A stretch of DNA of 64,000 bases from Cricetomys ansorgei. Its lineage: Eukaryota; Chordata; Mammalia; Rodentia; Nesomyidae. Within the stretch, counting starts at the first letter, position 1; each line of letters begins with the position of its first letter. Of the stretch, positions 1 to 12,402 are shown in pieces. A program made the position numbers and the translations under genes. The stretch lies in the NCBI GenBank assembly GCA_026225945.1, contig JAMJFZ010001815.1, forward strand, positions 15,290,501 to 15,354,500, in the 5' to 3' direction. The notes beneath the pieces are model-generated. The model saw only the letters and a program-made list of their open reading frames with translations, ran no database searches and was not told where the DNA came from.

Positions 1-849
1 TTGATTTCACTGGCTTAAATTATATGATGAATTATCTGAGAATAGAAATGATTTAAATCATATAACAGTATCAAGTAGGCATTCAACCATTGCCAAACTA
101 GAATGATGCATCAAGTTATTTTATAAAGTATAATTGCAATAGACAAGGTCTACTAAATTAGGCTTAAATGTACGTACTATATGTTTGACATAAGTAAATA
201 CATAATACAATTAAATCATAATGCAAATAACGTGTGCAAATATTCAAGTAACTGACAAATGCAATGTATATTAAAACTTATTACTCGATAGTTTCAAATT
301 AAACTTTTAAGGAATAATAAATTCATGCATATTAGAAATGACTCAACACTGAATAAAAGTATAATACTTTGCCCTATTTGATACTAATAACTGATTTAAC
401 CTGAATCCATAGGGAATGCTACTGAATCAGTTTTATATTTACAATTAAGAGAGATATATCTCCCCAAAATATTTTTTAAGATTTTCTATTATAAATTACT
501 TCTTTGATGATCAATTACATTGAGAAGGTGTAATTTCAAAAACATTAAAATAAAAACTAAACATATGTCAACTATTTATTATAACCCAGCTCAAACGATG
601 ACTTGACTTGAAGAAAATTATCATCTCCTGGTATAAATATAATACAAATATAAATATATTTATAAGTTTCATATAACCATCTACTATTGCTTGAGAATTA
701 TAAGATTGCCAACTACATAAATCAACAAGCCCATGATGTTCCATTTATACTTCAGTAAGTAAATCTCTATAAAATATGCTTTTGTTAATTGCTGCAAAGG
801 TGCTAATCATCATGTTTCTAAGTTGTGGACAGGTTTTTAAATTTTATTA
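1..849. other. AT-rich single-copy non-coding DNA
   Basis: No repeat family, promoter-like cluster or credible reading frame is visible. Base composition is strongly A/T with scattered short homopolymers, as expected of rodent intergenic or intronic DNA. Confidence 0.6.
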
Positions 850-1066
850 GTTTTATTTGTATGTGTGTATGTGAATCCTTATATTTGTGCATGTGTACAT
901 AACTGTGGGTGACTGTGGAGGCCAGATTAGAACCTCACATTCCCTGGAGATGGGTTCACACTTGGCTTTTGAGCTTCTTGAGTAAATGATAGGAAACAAA
1001 CTCCATATTTCCAGGAGAGCTGAAAATGCTCTTGCCTGCTGAGCCATCTCTCTTGCCCTGAAATCT
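850..1066 (-). mobile_element. B3 SINE (B2 class), minus strand
   Basis: Read on the minus strand, the element begins with the tRNA-derived head of B2/B3 SINEs (GAGATGGCTCAGCAGGCAAG, the A-box region at about 1035-1060). It continues through a degraded B-box region and the B3-specific TCTGGCCTCCAC block near 914-926. It ends in a TACACACAT-rich, A-rich tail toward 850. The length fits a nearly full B3. An open frame overlapping it has no coding features. Divergence suggests an old copy. Confidence 0.8.
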
Positions 1067-2024
1067 TGAACAGCTGGGTCAGACACTGTCTTTTTTTTAA
1101 TTTTTTTTTTTTCTAAATTTGCCTTAGCAGGTGCTACCTTTCTCTTCATGGTCTTTTACAGTTCAAATTATATGATTTGTTCAGTTTTGAATTTTACTCT
1201 TTGTCTGCATACTTTGAATCCTGATGAATTTCTAAGCAACATTTCAATAGAGAGATAATTAAAATCTGCTGCTTGTAGGGTATTTGCCAGAGAAGACTGC
1301 TCAGACACAGGTTTAAACCATGAGAATGTCTTTGTTAGCTAGCTGGCAACTACATTGGTTATTTGAGATCCCAATGTAGCTCCTCACCTTTCTCAGAGTG
1401 AGTGTGTAAGCACAAAAATCATATTCTGGGTTGAATTACTTCAGTTAACAAGAACAGTTATCCAGAAGTAGAACTACAGAAGCTAAAAAAAAAAAAAAAA
1501 AAAAAAAAAGGTTAGTATATTTTGAGATATAGCTTTCCCAGAACTGTATGGACCCTTGATGGATTAGAACTTTGTTTTAGTTTGGGTAAGTGGTGCTGTC
1601 TAGGTGCTGAGTCCTACAGCCTGAATGACACTTAAATCATAGAGTCAGCTATGCTAAGGTCTCAAGGCCTACTAAGGTCTGAGGCCCTGTTATACCACTA
1701 TTGACTTTCCTAACACTGGTCATAGGTATTATGCAAGTATTTACTATTTTAAATGAATCTAAGATTAGAGCATTTCATAAAATATCCAGTTTTACTTCAA
1801 GTATATATATATATTTAATATATTTTGCTATAAATCACATTAAGATAGCTAGGTAATAATAATTTTAAAATAATACTTCACTTTTGGGAATGTTTGGTTC
1901 TGGGATGCATGCCAAAGTCTTGGACATGCCAGATAAATGCTATAATACTAAGCCATCCCTTATTGTGGAGGAATATTTAGTCATTTTGTCTAGCAATATG
2001 GCTGCTCTGGGAAAGGATCACATT
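1067..2024. other. AT-rich single-copy DNA with a 26-bp poly(A) tract
   Basis: An uninterrupted A tract of about 26 bases lies at 1484-1509. The sequence just before it matches no retroposon I recognise, so the tract may be a simple repeat or the tail of an unidentified insertion. Nothing else is identifiable, apart from a short TATATA run at 1803-1813. Confidence 0.5.
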
Positions 2025-2290
2025 GAAAGATCTGTGTGATATCTACGTAGGAATCAAATCTTTGGATCTATATAAAGAGATAACATTCAGGGTTCTATAT
2101 GAAGGGATTACTTTCAGAGACCTGTGTGGTATGGATGGAAAATAGAATCCCACTTTAATCCCACTACTCAGAAGGCAGTGATGGTGCACACCTTTAATCC
2201 TACCACTTGGGAAACAGAAAGCAGAGTTCAGAAGGAATCAGTGTCAGACAGAAAGTGAATTCTGAGATGAGTCAGAGTGAAGGGCAGGCT
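2025..2290 (+). mobile_element. LTR-like repeat family R, copy 1 (partial)
   Basis: This is one of four copies in the window of a family I do not recognise by name. Shared blocks in order are CTGTGTGATATCT at 2032, CCTGTGTGGTATGGATGG near 2120, two TTTAATCC(C/T)A motifs at about 2155 and 2195, a CAGAAGGAATCAGTGTCAGA block near 2230, and GATGAGTCAGAGTGAAGG near 2266. The copy is cut off where an L1 3' UTR begins at about 2300, so the 3' part seen in the copies at 22.6 and 59.3 kb is missing. The LTR interpretation is an inference from those longer copies. Confidence 0.6.
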
Positions 2291-2299
2291 TCATGTTCT

Positions 2300-2612
2300 T
2301 ATAGAACTCCTAAACTGTGAAATGTATGGAGGGGTCTCTAACCCTTTTGCCTGCCCTTGAGACTTTTTCCTTCCTGCTGGGTTGCATCATCCAGCTTTGA
2401 TGTAGGGGCTGGTGACTAGACTTATTCCATCTCATTATGCCCTGTTCAATTGGTAACCCTGAGAAGACTGCTATTTTCTGAGGGAAAGCTGAGGGGTGGA
2501 TTTGGGGGAGAGAGACATGAAGGGGAGTTGGGAGGAGTGAGGGGAGTGTAATCTGGGGTCGTGGAGTATTATACAAGGGAAGAAAAATTTAGAAAAAAAA
2601 GAAAAAATAGAA
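2300..2612 (+). mobile_element. L1 3' UTR fragment (Lx-like), plus strand
   Basis: The block contains GGTCTCTAACCCTTTTGCCT, CCTTCCTGCTGGGTTGC, ATGCCCTGTTCAATTGGTA and a G-rich purine stretch (2490-2560), and ends in an A-rich tail at about 2585-2612. The same module order is present at 43.1-43.44 kb, so these are two insertions of one L1 3' UTR type. No ORF2 sequence precedes it, which means the insertion is heavily 5'-truncated. Confidence 0.82.
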
Positions 2613-3149
2613 CTCATATATCTACCACCAAAAAAAGGCAAGAAACAAAAAAACAAGTAAAGACAGTTAAATAAAGCGTGTGTAGTGGGAGTAATAAAGA
2701 TAACTAAATATATGTGATTGGAAAGTAAAAAGGGGACTATCATTAGGAAAAAAGTGGACCAGCAAGAAGACAAGGGCACTGAGGAGGGATTGGGGAACCA
2801 TTTGAATAACTACAAATTATAAGGACACAGGAAAATGTCATGAGAACAATTACTTTGTTTGCTAGCATATAAATTAATCTAAAATATAAAGAAATAATAT
2901 TAAAAGAAGTGAATCTACTTATTATTTTTTTATTTTTGATTTTCTTGTCCATGTTAAAAGAATCAAATTTAATTGATGATTCTGAAATTTTCTCAGGCCT
3001 TCTACTTCTTAAAACTCTTCTGATCAAAAGATCTACACATTCATTTAGTTTTGGAAAAATTGACTCACTTGCATAATTTGGATGGATTAAGAGACTGCTC
3101 TTCTGTGTGTACGTGGTTTCCAGAAAATAAGAAAAAAATAGACTCAAAT
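2613..3149. other. AT-rich non-coding DNA, no clear repeat
   Basis: A- and T-rich sequence follows the L1 tail. I see weak purine-rich similarity to L1 tails around 2740-2800 but not enough to call an element. Open frames here have no recognisable content. Confidence 0.45.
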
Positions 3150-3355
3150 GGTTTCATGCACATATTTGCATATACTTCTCCATATATGTGTAACGATACT
3201 AATAAAAGAAAAGTAGGCTATCAGTTTCAGAAGGGGGGGCATGCAAAGAGTTGTAGTGTGGTGACTAGAGAGGGGATAGGGGGAGGAAAGATACAGGGGA
3301 AAGTGATGAATTACATTTTAATATAAAAATGTCCAAAAAGGAAAAAAAAAAGATT
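3150..3355 (+). mobile_element. L1 3' end fragment, plus strand
   Basis: The run ACTAATAAAAGAAAAGTAGG followed by CTATCAGTTTCAGAAGG, a G/A-rich stretch at 3228-3300 and a terminal ATTACATTTTAATATAAAAA with an A-rich tail to about 3350 is the usual ending of a rodent L1 3' UTR. A similar ending is seen at 31.35-31.5 kb. It is short and 5'-truncated. Confidence 0.65.
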
Positions 3356-4034
3356 CTTCATTAACTTCTGGCAAGACAAGACAAAAGCCCTCATATCCTT
3401 TTTTTTTACCCCCTCATATTTGATTAGCTAGATAGTTTCCCCCACAGACCAATCAGCATGTAATACCTGTTACTTGACCAAATGTTGTGAAGGTAGACCC
3501 ACATCTACACACTGAAAATGCTGACCGCTTATCATTCCCCACTTGAATATATATAACAAAACACAATAAACTATATAGATTATAAGAAGCATTTACTTAC
3601 TTCTTATTTCAAGAGACCAAGAAGTCAAAGGTCAAGGCATAGATGTACTGTATATTAAGGATTAACTTTCATCCACAGAATCATGTCTTTAATATAACTT
3701 CTCATAGTGTCATGGAGAGCAACAGTCTAGAGTCTCTTACATCATTACTGTCTTCATTAATGAGGGTCAGCTTTCCTGATATGCTCTCTGGGAGTCCTTA
3801 CTACCTAACAAGACGTTGGTGATTAGATCTCAGTATAAGTGTTCTGGAGACTATACGTACACAGAGTTGATGACACAACTCTTCTTCAGCTTCTTTTCTG
3901 ATAATTGGCTGACCACACAGTAAAATATTTCATGAGGAGCCCAAACACTTAGCCAACTTCTCAAAGCCAGAAATATATATATATTGCTCTTTCTCCCCAG
4001 TAAATGTCATTCTTACCACTGAAATAGCCCCATT
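3356..4034. other. Single-copy non-coding DNA
   Basis: No repeat is recognised. A TATA-like string with downstream AATAAA-like A/T sequence near 3548-3570 resembles LTR control elements, but no LTR ends are visible. A TATATATAT run lies at 3974-3983. Confidence 0.4.
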
Positions 4035-4035
4035 A

Positions 4036-4192
4036 CAATAGCTTTGTTTGTTTGTTTGTGACATGGTCTGATTTAACCCTTTTACATAGAACTTGCTATG
4101 TAGCTACTCATTAACAAAAAACTTCTGATCTTAAGGCCTCTGTCTAGTGAATGCTGGGATTATAGTTGTATACTAACTCATCAAGATCACAG
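4036..4192 (-). mobile_element. Old B1 SINE, minus strand
   Basis: Plus-strand landmarks are a (TTTG)n-rich tail at 4043-4059, ACATGGTCTGATTT (the diverged AGACAGGGTTTC end), AACTTGCTATGTAGCT, and GTGAATGCTGGGATTATAG near 4146-4165. The last is the complement of the B1 CTTTAATCCCAGCA promoter region. Divergence is high, so this is an ancient copy. Confidence 0.65.
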
Positions 4193-6505
4193 CAGTACTC
4201 TCAAATGTGGTATGTTAAAATATAATTAATCACCCTCCATTTATTGTATCTGAAATTTCTATTCAAAGTCTTTATGAGAAACATTTTTTTCTTTCTCTCA
4301 TATAATAAATCACAACCACAGCCTCCCTCCTTCCATTCCTGTCAGCTTCCCAGTCTCCCTTGTCTCCCAGATCCACCCTATGCTTCCCATCAAAAATGAG
4401 CAGCCGTCCTAGAGCATAACAAGATGGAGCAAGGCTGGGCACAGTCCCTACATGAAGCTGAGAAGGCAATCCAGTAGGAAAGAAAGGTTTCCAAGGGCAA
4501 GTAAAACGGTTAAAGACAGCCCCCCTCACACACACACATAACACACACACTCCAAGTTTAGGAGTTCTACAAAAATATCAATCTTTTATCCTTGTATGTA
4601 AATTTTCTTTCTGACATTATCTCTGAGTTTTCTTATTATACAAGGCTCCAGTATAAGGTATTCAATCCTAATTCTTTGATCCATGAGACTATTGTTGTTT
4701 AGATAATATTCCATCTCAACAATACATTTCAAACATTTTTCTTGTTATCATTTCCTCATTATTGTTTAGACAGCATTTACAAGTACATTGAATACTTTGC
4801 ATAATTTTAAGGAAGAGAAAAATTTATTACAGAATACAAAAGCCTCATCTGCATAAAAATATGGAAATCACATTTGGGCTGGGGTTCTACCAAGTGTTAT
4901 TGAGAATTTCAGTTTTGAAGAAAAAGTAGAAAGCACAAAACAGGATGAAAAAGAACCTCTTCAAGGCTATGAACACAAGGGTGTTAGGATCTTCTAAGTA
5001 GTGAAAGAAAAAGTTGCTGATATGCCCAGAAGCATGGAGTTCATTGTTCTTCTCTGTCTTTATCACACTCTAAGTGATCTGTCCTCATGAAGACGCTTAG
5101 TGAGACTGGATCCGGCCTAGGAGTTCTGTGTAACTCTATATAATTAGGAGGAAGAGAAAGAAGGAAAACTGAGCTTGACCTCTTCTTATCCAACCTACCG
5201 GGACATGGCTGAAATCCAGTCACACTGTGAATAAAAGCACAAAATTGAAGTAGTCACTGAAAGAAGGATAAAGAAAGAGATCTGTGTAGAAAATTAAAGT
5301 CTACTAAGAGAGGTAATAAATGAAGTCACCATTAAGCACCTGCTAATTATTTTAGTCAACAAAAAGGGACATAGAATTTGTGTTCACACAACTTGCATTA
5401 TGTGTAATCTCAGTGGAAGAGTAGTTAAAGGACATTATGAAGTCAGGTGAATAAAGCAGAATATTAGTTATTGACAAAAATAGCAATTATAAATTTCACA
5501 CTTTAAATTCTAAATGGCATGAAAAAAATACTAGAGACCATTTTATTAAATGGAAGCAAAATAAATGGAATTATTTGTTTCAAAATATGGATGATACATG
5601 ATAGGATCTTGACTTCTCCTTTTGTGAAATACATTACAAATTGTGAGTTATAAAAAACAAACAAACAAATGTTCCCTACTGCTAATAAAACACAATAGTA
5701 AATGTATTCTAAAAAGCGACTGCAAGTCAGTACAGCAGTGTGATCATACTTAAAAACTAATTTAATAAGTAATTTTGCTTCAACACTGTGACACATTATC
5801 ATGATTTCTTGTTGGATAAACTTAAGTAAGATATATACAAGTGTGTTCAATGAATCAACTGCACCATTACTTATGAAAATATTTTCTTCATGTGTTACAT
5901 TTATGTAATATGGAAAACCAGAATGTGTTGAAGTTTTGAAATGATCAGCTATTATTCCTAATCACAAGTACAGAATTCAGTGACCTAGCTCAGGTTTTCT
6001 AGAATTTGCTTGCAAAGAAATATTTAGTGAAATACCCTAATATAGGTTTCTGAATTAGTTTGTGTTTGAGTTCCTTCTTTACTTTTTGTTGATTATCTTC
6101 AAATTCCTTCTTGCAATACAATTTTAGCTTTCAGGTTCTGTTTTTCCTCTCATCTATAATTGGAATTCTAATAAACAATATGCAATATAAAAACATACTA
6201 TCTATATGAGTTTTATTTCAATTTTTACAAACAATCAATAGTAAGATATTTACTTAATATTCAATTCACCCAATCTAAATGTTGTGGTAAAATCATTTAC
6301 AGGGAAACATACATTTAACTAATGTAAAAGACTAACTTAGAATTTTAAAAAAACTTTTCTTATTCCTGATTAGTACTCTCATGTTTAACTCTCTATGAGA
6401 ATTAGTCTCTCCCAGCAATGAGATCCTATTCATTGTCCAATTCAGAGTATCAGTCCTGATACATATACACACAAACAGAAAAAGCAGACTTATATTTTTG
6501 TGCAT
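4193..6505. other. Single-copy AT-rich DNA
   Basis: About 2.3 kb without a recognisable mobile element. A short CA-rich stretch occurs at 4527-4551, a small (AAAC)n-like run at 5656-5668, and A/T-rich patches throughout. Reading frames of about 60-115 codons are AT-rich or proline/serine-rich chance frames with no domain. Confidence 0.5.
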
Positions 6506-6509
6506 ACAA

Positions 6510-6580
<71 letters not shown>
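6510..6580. repeat. Compound (CA)n(TA)n microsatellite
   Basis: About 11 CA units run directly into about 24 TA units. Alternating purine-pyrimidine sequence of this kind can adopt Z-DNA or cruciform structures and is usually length-polymorphic. Open frames crossing it (poly-Tyr/Ile or Val/Cys) are artefacts. Confidence 0.95.
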
Positions 6581-6581
<1 letters not shown>

Positions 6582-8295
6582 CAAGAGAGAGTCATAGAAG
6601 CAGTCGGAAGGAGGGTACTAATTTTGATTAAAAACATATTTTTCAAATAAAGTTGTGTTGTTGTGAAAGGAACCTGTAATACCATACATTGAAATTTATT
6701 CATGAAACAGAGGACAAGTATAGTCTATTCCATGTAATTGGCTATTAAATAAACAGATGGTATAGCAATACTTTACAACAAATATTTGCTTTGTACTCTA
6801 GATGCTGAGTAACTGTGGCTGTCTTATTATGTCTAAGAATTTTCTAATTCTCAAATGGAGATGTGCAGGAATACATACCCCTGACAAGTATTTTTATACA
6901 AATATACCACGGAACATGCGCATAACCCCCATATCTCTATACGCTTTTCTTCTCCATCCTTCCATGTCCCTTCATATTATTGCCTTTTTACATATCCAGT
7001 TTTATGACTGAAAAAAATTAAAAATATTGCTGAACTAAAATCTATAATACTATAATATAGATAAAATGACGTGATAGGAACAGACATATAACCAAGCATA
7101 CTTTAGAAATGTAAAGACCTCCCAAATGTTCACTGTAAATGTTTGGAAGTCTGGAAGGTTTAAATTATAACTTATCTCCACAAATTTTAATTAAATTTAC
7201 AATTTTCTATACTGTACTTAGTAAACACCAGCCTGAAGCCATATTTGGTCTACTTTGATAAATAAAATTTTATCAGACTGAACATATTTTGCATTCCATT
7301 TGGGATAGCAAAAGCTTCTGTTGTGATGCAGATGCATGCTTTTCAGATTTTATTTCCTCCAGTCTTTGAGAATCAAGTGACTAATACAGTTGTGTGATGT
7401 TCCACATAAAAAGCATTTTGATCTAAACTTACATCACGGAATATCTTAGAAAATTTTGAATTGCGGTATTGTAGATTCTTTGGATGTGCGTAGACAATAT
7501 ATTGCATTTTCTTGCCTTAACTCTATTGCAGAAATTTATTTTTAGTTGCATATAAAATAATTGCTTTGTGCACTGTTGGGTGAGGGGCTGTCTAGGATGA
7601 TTTTTATTGTTTGCAGATGTTCGATTTCTGTGCAGAGTGTTTAATTGCTAATGATCTGCATGTGCTATCAGTAGACAATTGAGGAGATGTGAAAGAATAC
7701 AAACATCTGAGCTCAGATGCTCAGGATTCCACTGTCGAGTATAGCACTGGCTGAGGTCTGGCAGAGTTTGCAGGCATGAATATGCTTCCTTGTCTCTCTT
7801 GGTGAGTGATCCAGAAGCTAATGACTATAATATGTTGGAGTTTCTTGCCTTAACTCTCCCCTAAAGTAAAGACTCAATAATCTGTTATTCTGATAGTCTG
7901 TTCCCTGTGTGTCTTTGTTTCTCACTCTGGATTGGCACAGTCATGGTTGGCTCTTTCTATATAGACTTTTGTAAAAATGCATTATGAGAAAAATCATCCA
8001 ACATCGCTCAGTGATTTGAGCTGAAGCCCAAGGAAAATGTGCTTAGACTTCTGCTCAAGGACTCCATGATACTGTGGTCCATGTTGATAACAGCCCTATA
8101 GAGGTGTCATATCACCATATCGGCCATTATGAACTTAGTCATTTTGTAGGTAAAGTTGTTTATCCCCTTCACCTTTCAAAAATGAATCTATAACTCTCAT
8201 AAAACTTCCTAATCAGGGAAATATTTCAGGACAAAAATTAATCCACATTCCAGATTTGTTTCTACCTTACTTCCCATGACAGGTCAAATTTTGTT
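6581..8295. other. Single-copy non-coding DNA
   Basis: No SINE, LINE or LTR signature. The segment 7600-7930 is less A/T-biased than its surroundings and contains homeodomain-type TAAT cores, so it is listed as a candidate regulatory element under findings. The rest is featureless. Confidence 0.45.
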
Positions 8296-8462
8296 ATGAT
8301 CTTCTTTATATATTTAAGACAGTGTCTATGTAGCTCAGAATTGTCTGGAACTCACTGTGTAGATTAGGCTAGAACTCACAATGTAGATGAGGCTGGCTTA
8401 AAAATCACAAAGATCTGTCCATATCTGCCGCCAATCATTAAGATTAAAGATATCAACCACCA
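8296..8462 (-). mobile_element. Old B1 SINE, minus strand
   Basis: Plus-strand order is AAGACAGTGTCTATGTAGCT, TCTGGAACTCACTGTGTAGA, then a second GCTAGAACTCACAATGTAGA copy, AGGCTGGCTTAAAAATCACA, AAGATCTGTCC and a decayed ATTAAAGAT. The repeated AACTCAC-TGTAGA unit is probably the internal 29-bp duplication of B1, or a local duplication. It is strongly diverged. Confidence 0.72.
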
Positions 8463-9696
8463 ACAAAAATGGCTGGCCTTCATTTTTCCTCCAAAATAAT
8501 GTCTTCTTGTGTTTGCTCTATGTCTGTCTCTCTCTGATTCTATCTAATGCTGCTTGCCTATATGTGAATCTGGGACCAGAATGCAGAGTATGGACATCCT
8601 CTTCCAATCCCTGAATCCCTCAAGAAATCTAAATCTTCCTATCAAGTGGCTATCAACTTCTGATGGGGTGGGATTTCATTTGTCCCTTCTCCATAAGAAA
8701 CTTGTTTTTAATAACTGAAGCTAGAAGTTTTTAGTACTATAAATATTTCCACTAGTTTTGTTTCCTTTAAGCCAGGACTTTGCTTGAATTAACAATTAGG
8801 TTTGAGTAGCAACTTGAACTCTACTCTCATCCAAACTTAAATCATATAAGTATAGCGGATTGATTTATTATACTTAAATTTCTTTGTCCTGATCTCTACT
8901 AAATTATTCTGACAAGGATCATTAGGAAAATATAAAATCAACTCTCTAGTTATATCCTTCCCAAGAGAGGAGCTGACATCTATCATTTTTTGCTTAAACC
9001 TTCATCTGAAAGATTACAATATGAAAAAAATTCAGTAACAGGAAATGATTTTCTTCTCAATAAAAGCATAGCTGCATATATATATGAGGTAGGGAATGTA
9101 TCAAAATGTTTACTGTTATGGAAAAGAAACTTAAACACTTGATGGAAACACAAAGAGGCCTTTCTCCAGAATCTAAAACATGAATGTGTATCAGGTTCAT
9201 ATGTCAGTGGTTTTGTCTAAATGAGCTGAGAATTTAATGATATATTTGGGAATGGTATTGAATTAGAAATACATGTGTGATAAATGGTTTGTGAACCTTT
9301 AAAAATACCTGCATATATTAAAAAAGACCTCTCAATTACAAGACACCCTTCTGTTATGGGATGAATGTTTGTGTCTCTGAAGATATCTCTCCTGTGAAAT
9401 GTTCACCACTGATGTGCTCACATAAGCAGATGGCATCTTTGGGAGGTAATTAAGACATGAGAATTTTGTCCCTTTTAATGGCTTTCAAAACAGGGAGTAA
9501 GTTCTGTAATTCTCTTTCTCCAGTGGAAGATACAGTAACAGAATGGTCAATTACTACCTGAAGACAACTCTTAACAGAATCAGACTGTGCAGTTCCCTTG
9601 ATCAGTGACTTCTTACCTCCAGATCTGTGGGAAACACACAGTTTAAGGTACTTGATTAAAAATTCATCAGGACTTAGAAGTTTTTCTTTCCCCACA
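8463..9696. other. Single-copy AT-rich DNA
   Basis: No identifiable element. Some C/T-rich and A/T-rich patches are present. A 101-codon minus-strand frame at 9450-9755 runs into the (TTTTG)n repeat and has no recognisable content. Confidence 0.45.
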
Positions 9697-9698
9697 GG

Positions 9699-9729
9699 GT
9701 TTTGTTTTGTTTTGTTTTGTTTTGTTTTG
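9699..9729. repeat. (TTTTG)n simple repeat
   Basis: About six TTTTG units. Tracts like this often derive from the tail of a minus-strand SINE, but I see no SINE body beside it. Confidence 0.9.
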
Positions 9730-9866
9730 AAGTATTTAGTGCTCACAGAGCACATTCTGACACCTACCTAGCATGATTTCAAATATTTTGCCATTTTACC
9801 ACTGCGTTTTCAAACACTCATTCAAGGCTTAAAACAATTATTATTTTAATTGAATTATCATCACTC

Positions 9867-9877
9867 TGTGTGTGTGT

Positions 9878-9920
<43 letters not shown>
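9867..9920. repeat. (TG)n microsatellite
   Basis: TG dinucleotides with one TATG interruption over about 54 bp. It directly abuts the B2/B3-like fragment to its right, so the repeat probably grew from that SINE's CA-rich tail. Confidence 0.95.
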
Positions 9921-9925
<5 letters not shown>

Positions 9926-9996
9926 AAAAGATGGAACTCAAGATGTCAGACTAGTCCTTTTATCCACTGAGCCACCTTGCCTGGACTAAAAACAGC
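9921..9996 (-). mobile_element. B2/B3-class SINE 5' fragment, minus strand
   Basis: Plus-strand ATGGAACTCAAGATGTCAGA followed by TTATCCACTGAGCCACCTTG is the complement of a B2/B3 head (CAAGGTGGCTCAGTGGATAA and then a decayed B box). The adjacent (TG)n at 9867-9920 is its expanded 3' tail in this orientation, with the middle of the element lost. Confidence 0.7.
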
Positions 9997-10410
9997 TTGT
10001 CTTTTAACCTGACATTTGTGTATAATTCATATGTTTATGCCCAATTGAATGGAGTAAGACTGCTATCCATGAACAGAGCCCTCAAGACTAAAACAAAGTT
10101 TCAGAAAAGAAAACATATTTGTGGAAGGTAGCTGCCAGGGTAACTCAGTAGAATCAAAGAGCATTCAATAAAGCCCAGCCAACAGGCAGCTGTAAAGCCT
10201 CTGCCTCATTTGTACCTTCCCAGCTTGGCTTTCCTAGTTGCACTTGCTAGCTCACAGTACAACTACGGTGTTCTCTTCATAGTTGCCCTAGAGATCCATG
10301 TTGATCACGTGCATTTTGCAAACCACTTTCCTGTTCTCTCAAAAATCCCCTTCCTGAATTTTCATTCTCTTGATTTCATTTTCTAATTTTGTTTCACTTT
10401 TAAGATTTAT
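9997..10410. other. Single-copy non-coding DNA
   Basis: No repeat recognised. The stretch 10130-10330 is closer to 45-50% GC than its surroundings but has no open frame of note. Confidence 0.4.
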
Positions 10411-10640
10411 TACTTTTTTGTTGTTGACATAGGGTTTCATAGTGTTCAGGATGGTCTCCAACTTACTCTGTAACTAAGGATAATTTTGAAAATCTAATTC
10501 TTCTTCTTTCACCTCTAGGGTCTTATTCTTACAAGTGTGTATCACACCCAAATCCTCAAATGTTAGGGATAGAACCCAGAGCTTTGTGCATGCTGGGTAA
10601 GCACTGAACCAAGCTAGCTTTATTACCAGTACCACATTTG
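10411..10640 (-). mobile_element. B4 SINE (B1 plus ID composite), minus strand
   Basis: The left part on the plus strand is the complement of a B1 right end (GACATAGGGTTTCATAGTGT, GGATGGTCTCCAACTTACTC). The right part is the complement of an ID/tRNA-Ala-like head (GGGATAGAACCCAGAGCTTT, GTGCATGCTGGGTAAGCACT, then CTAGCTTTATTACCAGTACC). A B1-related segment fused to an ID-type head is the B4 architecture, and the approximate 230-bp length fits. Confidence 0.8.
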
Positions 10641-12400
10641 TGATTTATCATCTAAAGAAGTATTTCCATTTTGTATAAAGATTCCCATTTACCCATTTTT
10701 TGGGGTACCTAGCATTGGCATACTGTCCCTCTTCTGGACAGTAGATAAGCTGTCTGAATTTACTATATTTGTTTACAAACTTGTCTTCCATATTAATCAC
10801 TCTGTCCAATTTCTTCTTTGTCACAGTAAATATTGAGACAAGGTTCATGAATCAGCCTCTGACATCTTAATGATACTCAAATTTTATTGGATATTGAGTG
10901 AGGCATTAGCTAAAACTGTTCTCAGCAGTGTTCTATCAGAAAGGTTATTAAGTGAATGGCAGTTTTCCTCTGATTCATAAAATGGTATAAAGGCTAAATG
11001 CAAAAAGCAGTGCTTGGCCAGAAGGTATAAATGACATTAAAGTTAGTGCTTAGGGTTCACTATAATTATGTTGGAAATAGTCTACTTTTCTTGGGTTTCA
11101 TTACAGGTATCAAAAGATACCTCATGCTATGACCCTCTTATTTGCATATGTGCATATTAATAGCTTTCAATAATTTTTGGTTCTAAGTGCACTTATTCTT
11201 TTTTACTATAAAAAAGAGATGGCAATCAAATTGCATCTGTTGTAATCAAATTGCAAATGCTGATGCAAACAAAACCCTATACAAGATATTCTTTAGACTA
11301 TAGAATTTGATAGTTATAGTCAGTATCAATCAAAAGTAATAAAAATGATTTCTGGCTGAATAATAAAATTTATGTTTTCATTATCTTTCTGGTACACCTA
11401 AAATGACCATGAAATAAACTAATTCATTATACTTTATGGAATAAACTGAATTTATTTCACACATCATCACTAGCAATCTTACTTTAATAGATTTATAAAT
11501 TGCCAACTAACATTCCTGAAGGTTGGCCCAGAAATAAATTCACCATGTAAGGTTTTTATCTCTTCTCTTTCATTTTGCTATGCATATGATTGCTTTCTTT
11601 TTGGCCTTACACATTTCAGAATGCTCTCAGGATATATTCATTCCTATTCATTGCCAATGTCTTTTCCACCACTGTTTAAATGTTTTAATTTGATGGATGC
11701 ATTAAAATAAATTATTTTCACGTGTATAAATTAACTGAAATATATGTTTCAAACTATTTGCTAAAAGAATTTATATAGTAATTTAAGGCCATTTTCTTCA
11801 ATTTAGTGATTTCTCATAGAAGCTCTTTCAAATATTACCTCTTTGTTGTCAACTAACCATTTCTGTACATTGTAATTAGTTTTGGGGACTCATGTTTTCA
11901 TTCTGTTACTGAGCAGTTTATGACAATAATAAACTGCCAAGTGTGAGAATTCAGAAGCTGACTTCCGGATTCTTCAAATTCACATCTTTTTATACTTGTG
12001 AAGAAGACAATTATTACATGATGAAGAAGGAGAAGGTAAAACATGTCATTAGTAACGTAATCAAGACATTTTACTATATTAGATTTAATTAAATATATTA
12101 ATACAATTAATTTGATATGTCTCATGATCCTTCATTTATGTGGCTTCTAGAAGTTTATAACTCTCTGAATGCCAAGTACCTTTTGATCTTATTTGCTCCT
12201 GTTGTTGTCTTGCTAGATAAAGTGGTTCTAATTTTTAGTGATCCTCCAGAATAATAATACCCAGCTGTTTCTTTAAATCTACACTAGTTAAGTGCTTTTC
12301 CTGAGAAATACTTTTTTGAAATTGTCATTCCCACATCACTGGTACTAGTATAGACTGAATTCTTCATCTCCACTATTTTCTAATTGTAGAAGAGCTAATT
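10641..12400. other. Single-copy AT-rich DNA
   Basis: No element recognised. A/T-rich throughout with a few TTTATTT and AATTAAT patches. Minus-strand frames at 10648-10848 and 11898-12125 are lysine/isoleucine-rich chance frames. Confidence 0.5.
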
Positions 12401-12402
12401 TT

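Noticed and set aside
6332..6703. 123-codon minus frame with Tyr/Ile and Cys/Val runs
   Set aside because: It is the translation of the (CA)n(TA)n microsatellite.
9921..9996. tRNA gene
   Set aside because: The tRNA-like A-box region belongs to a B2/B3-class SINE fragment.
10560..10640. tRNA gene
   Set aside because: The tRNA-like sequence is the ID-derived head of a B4 SINE, decayed and fused to B1 sequence.
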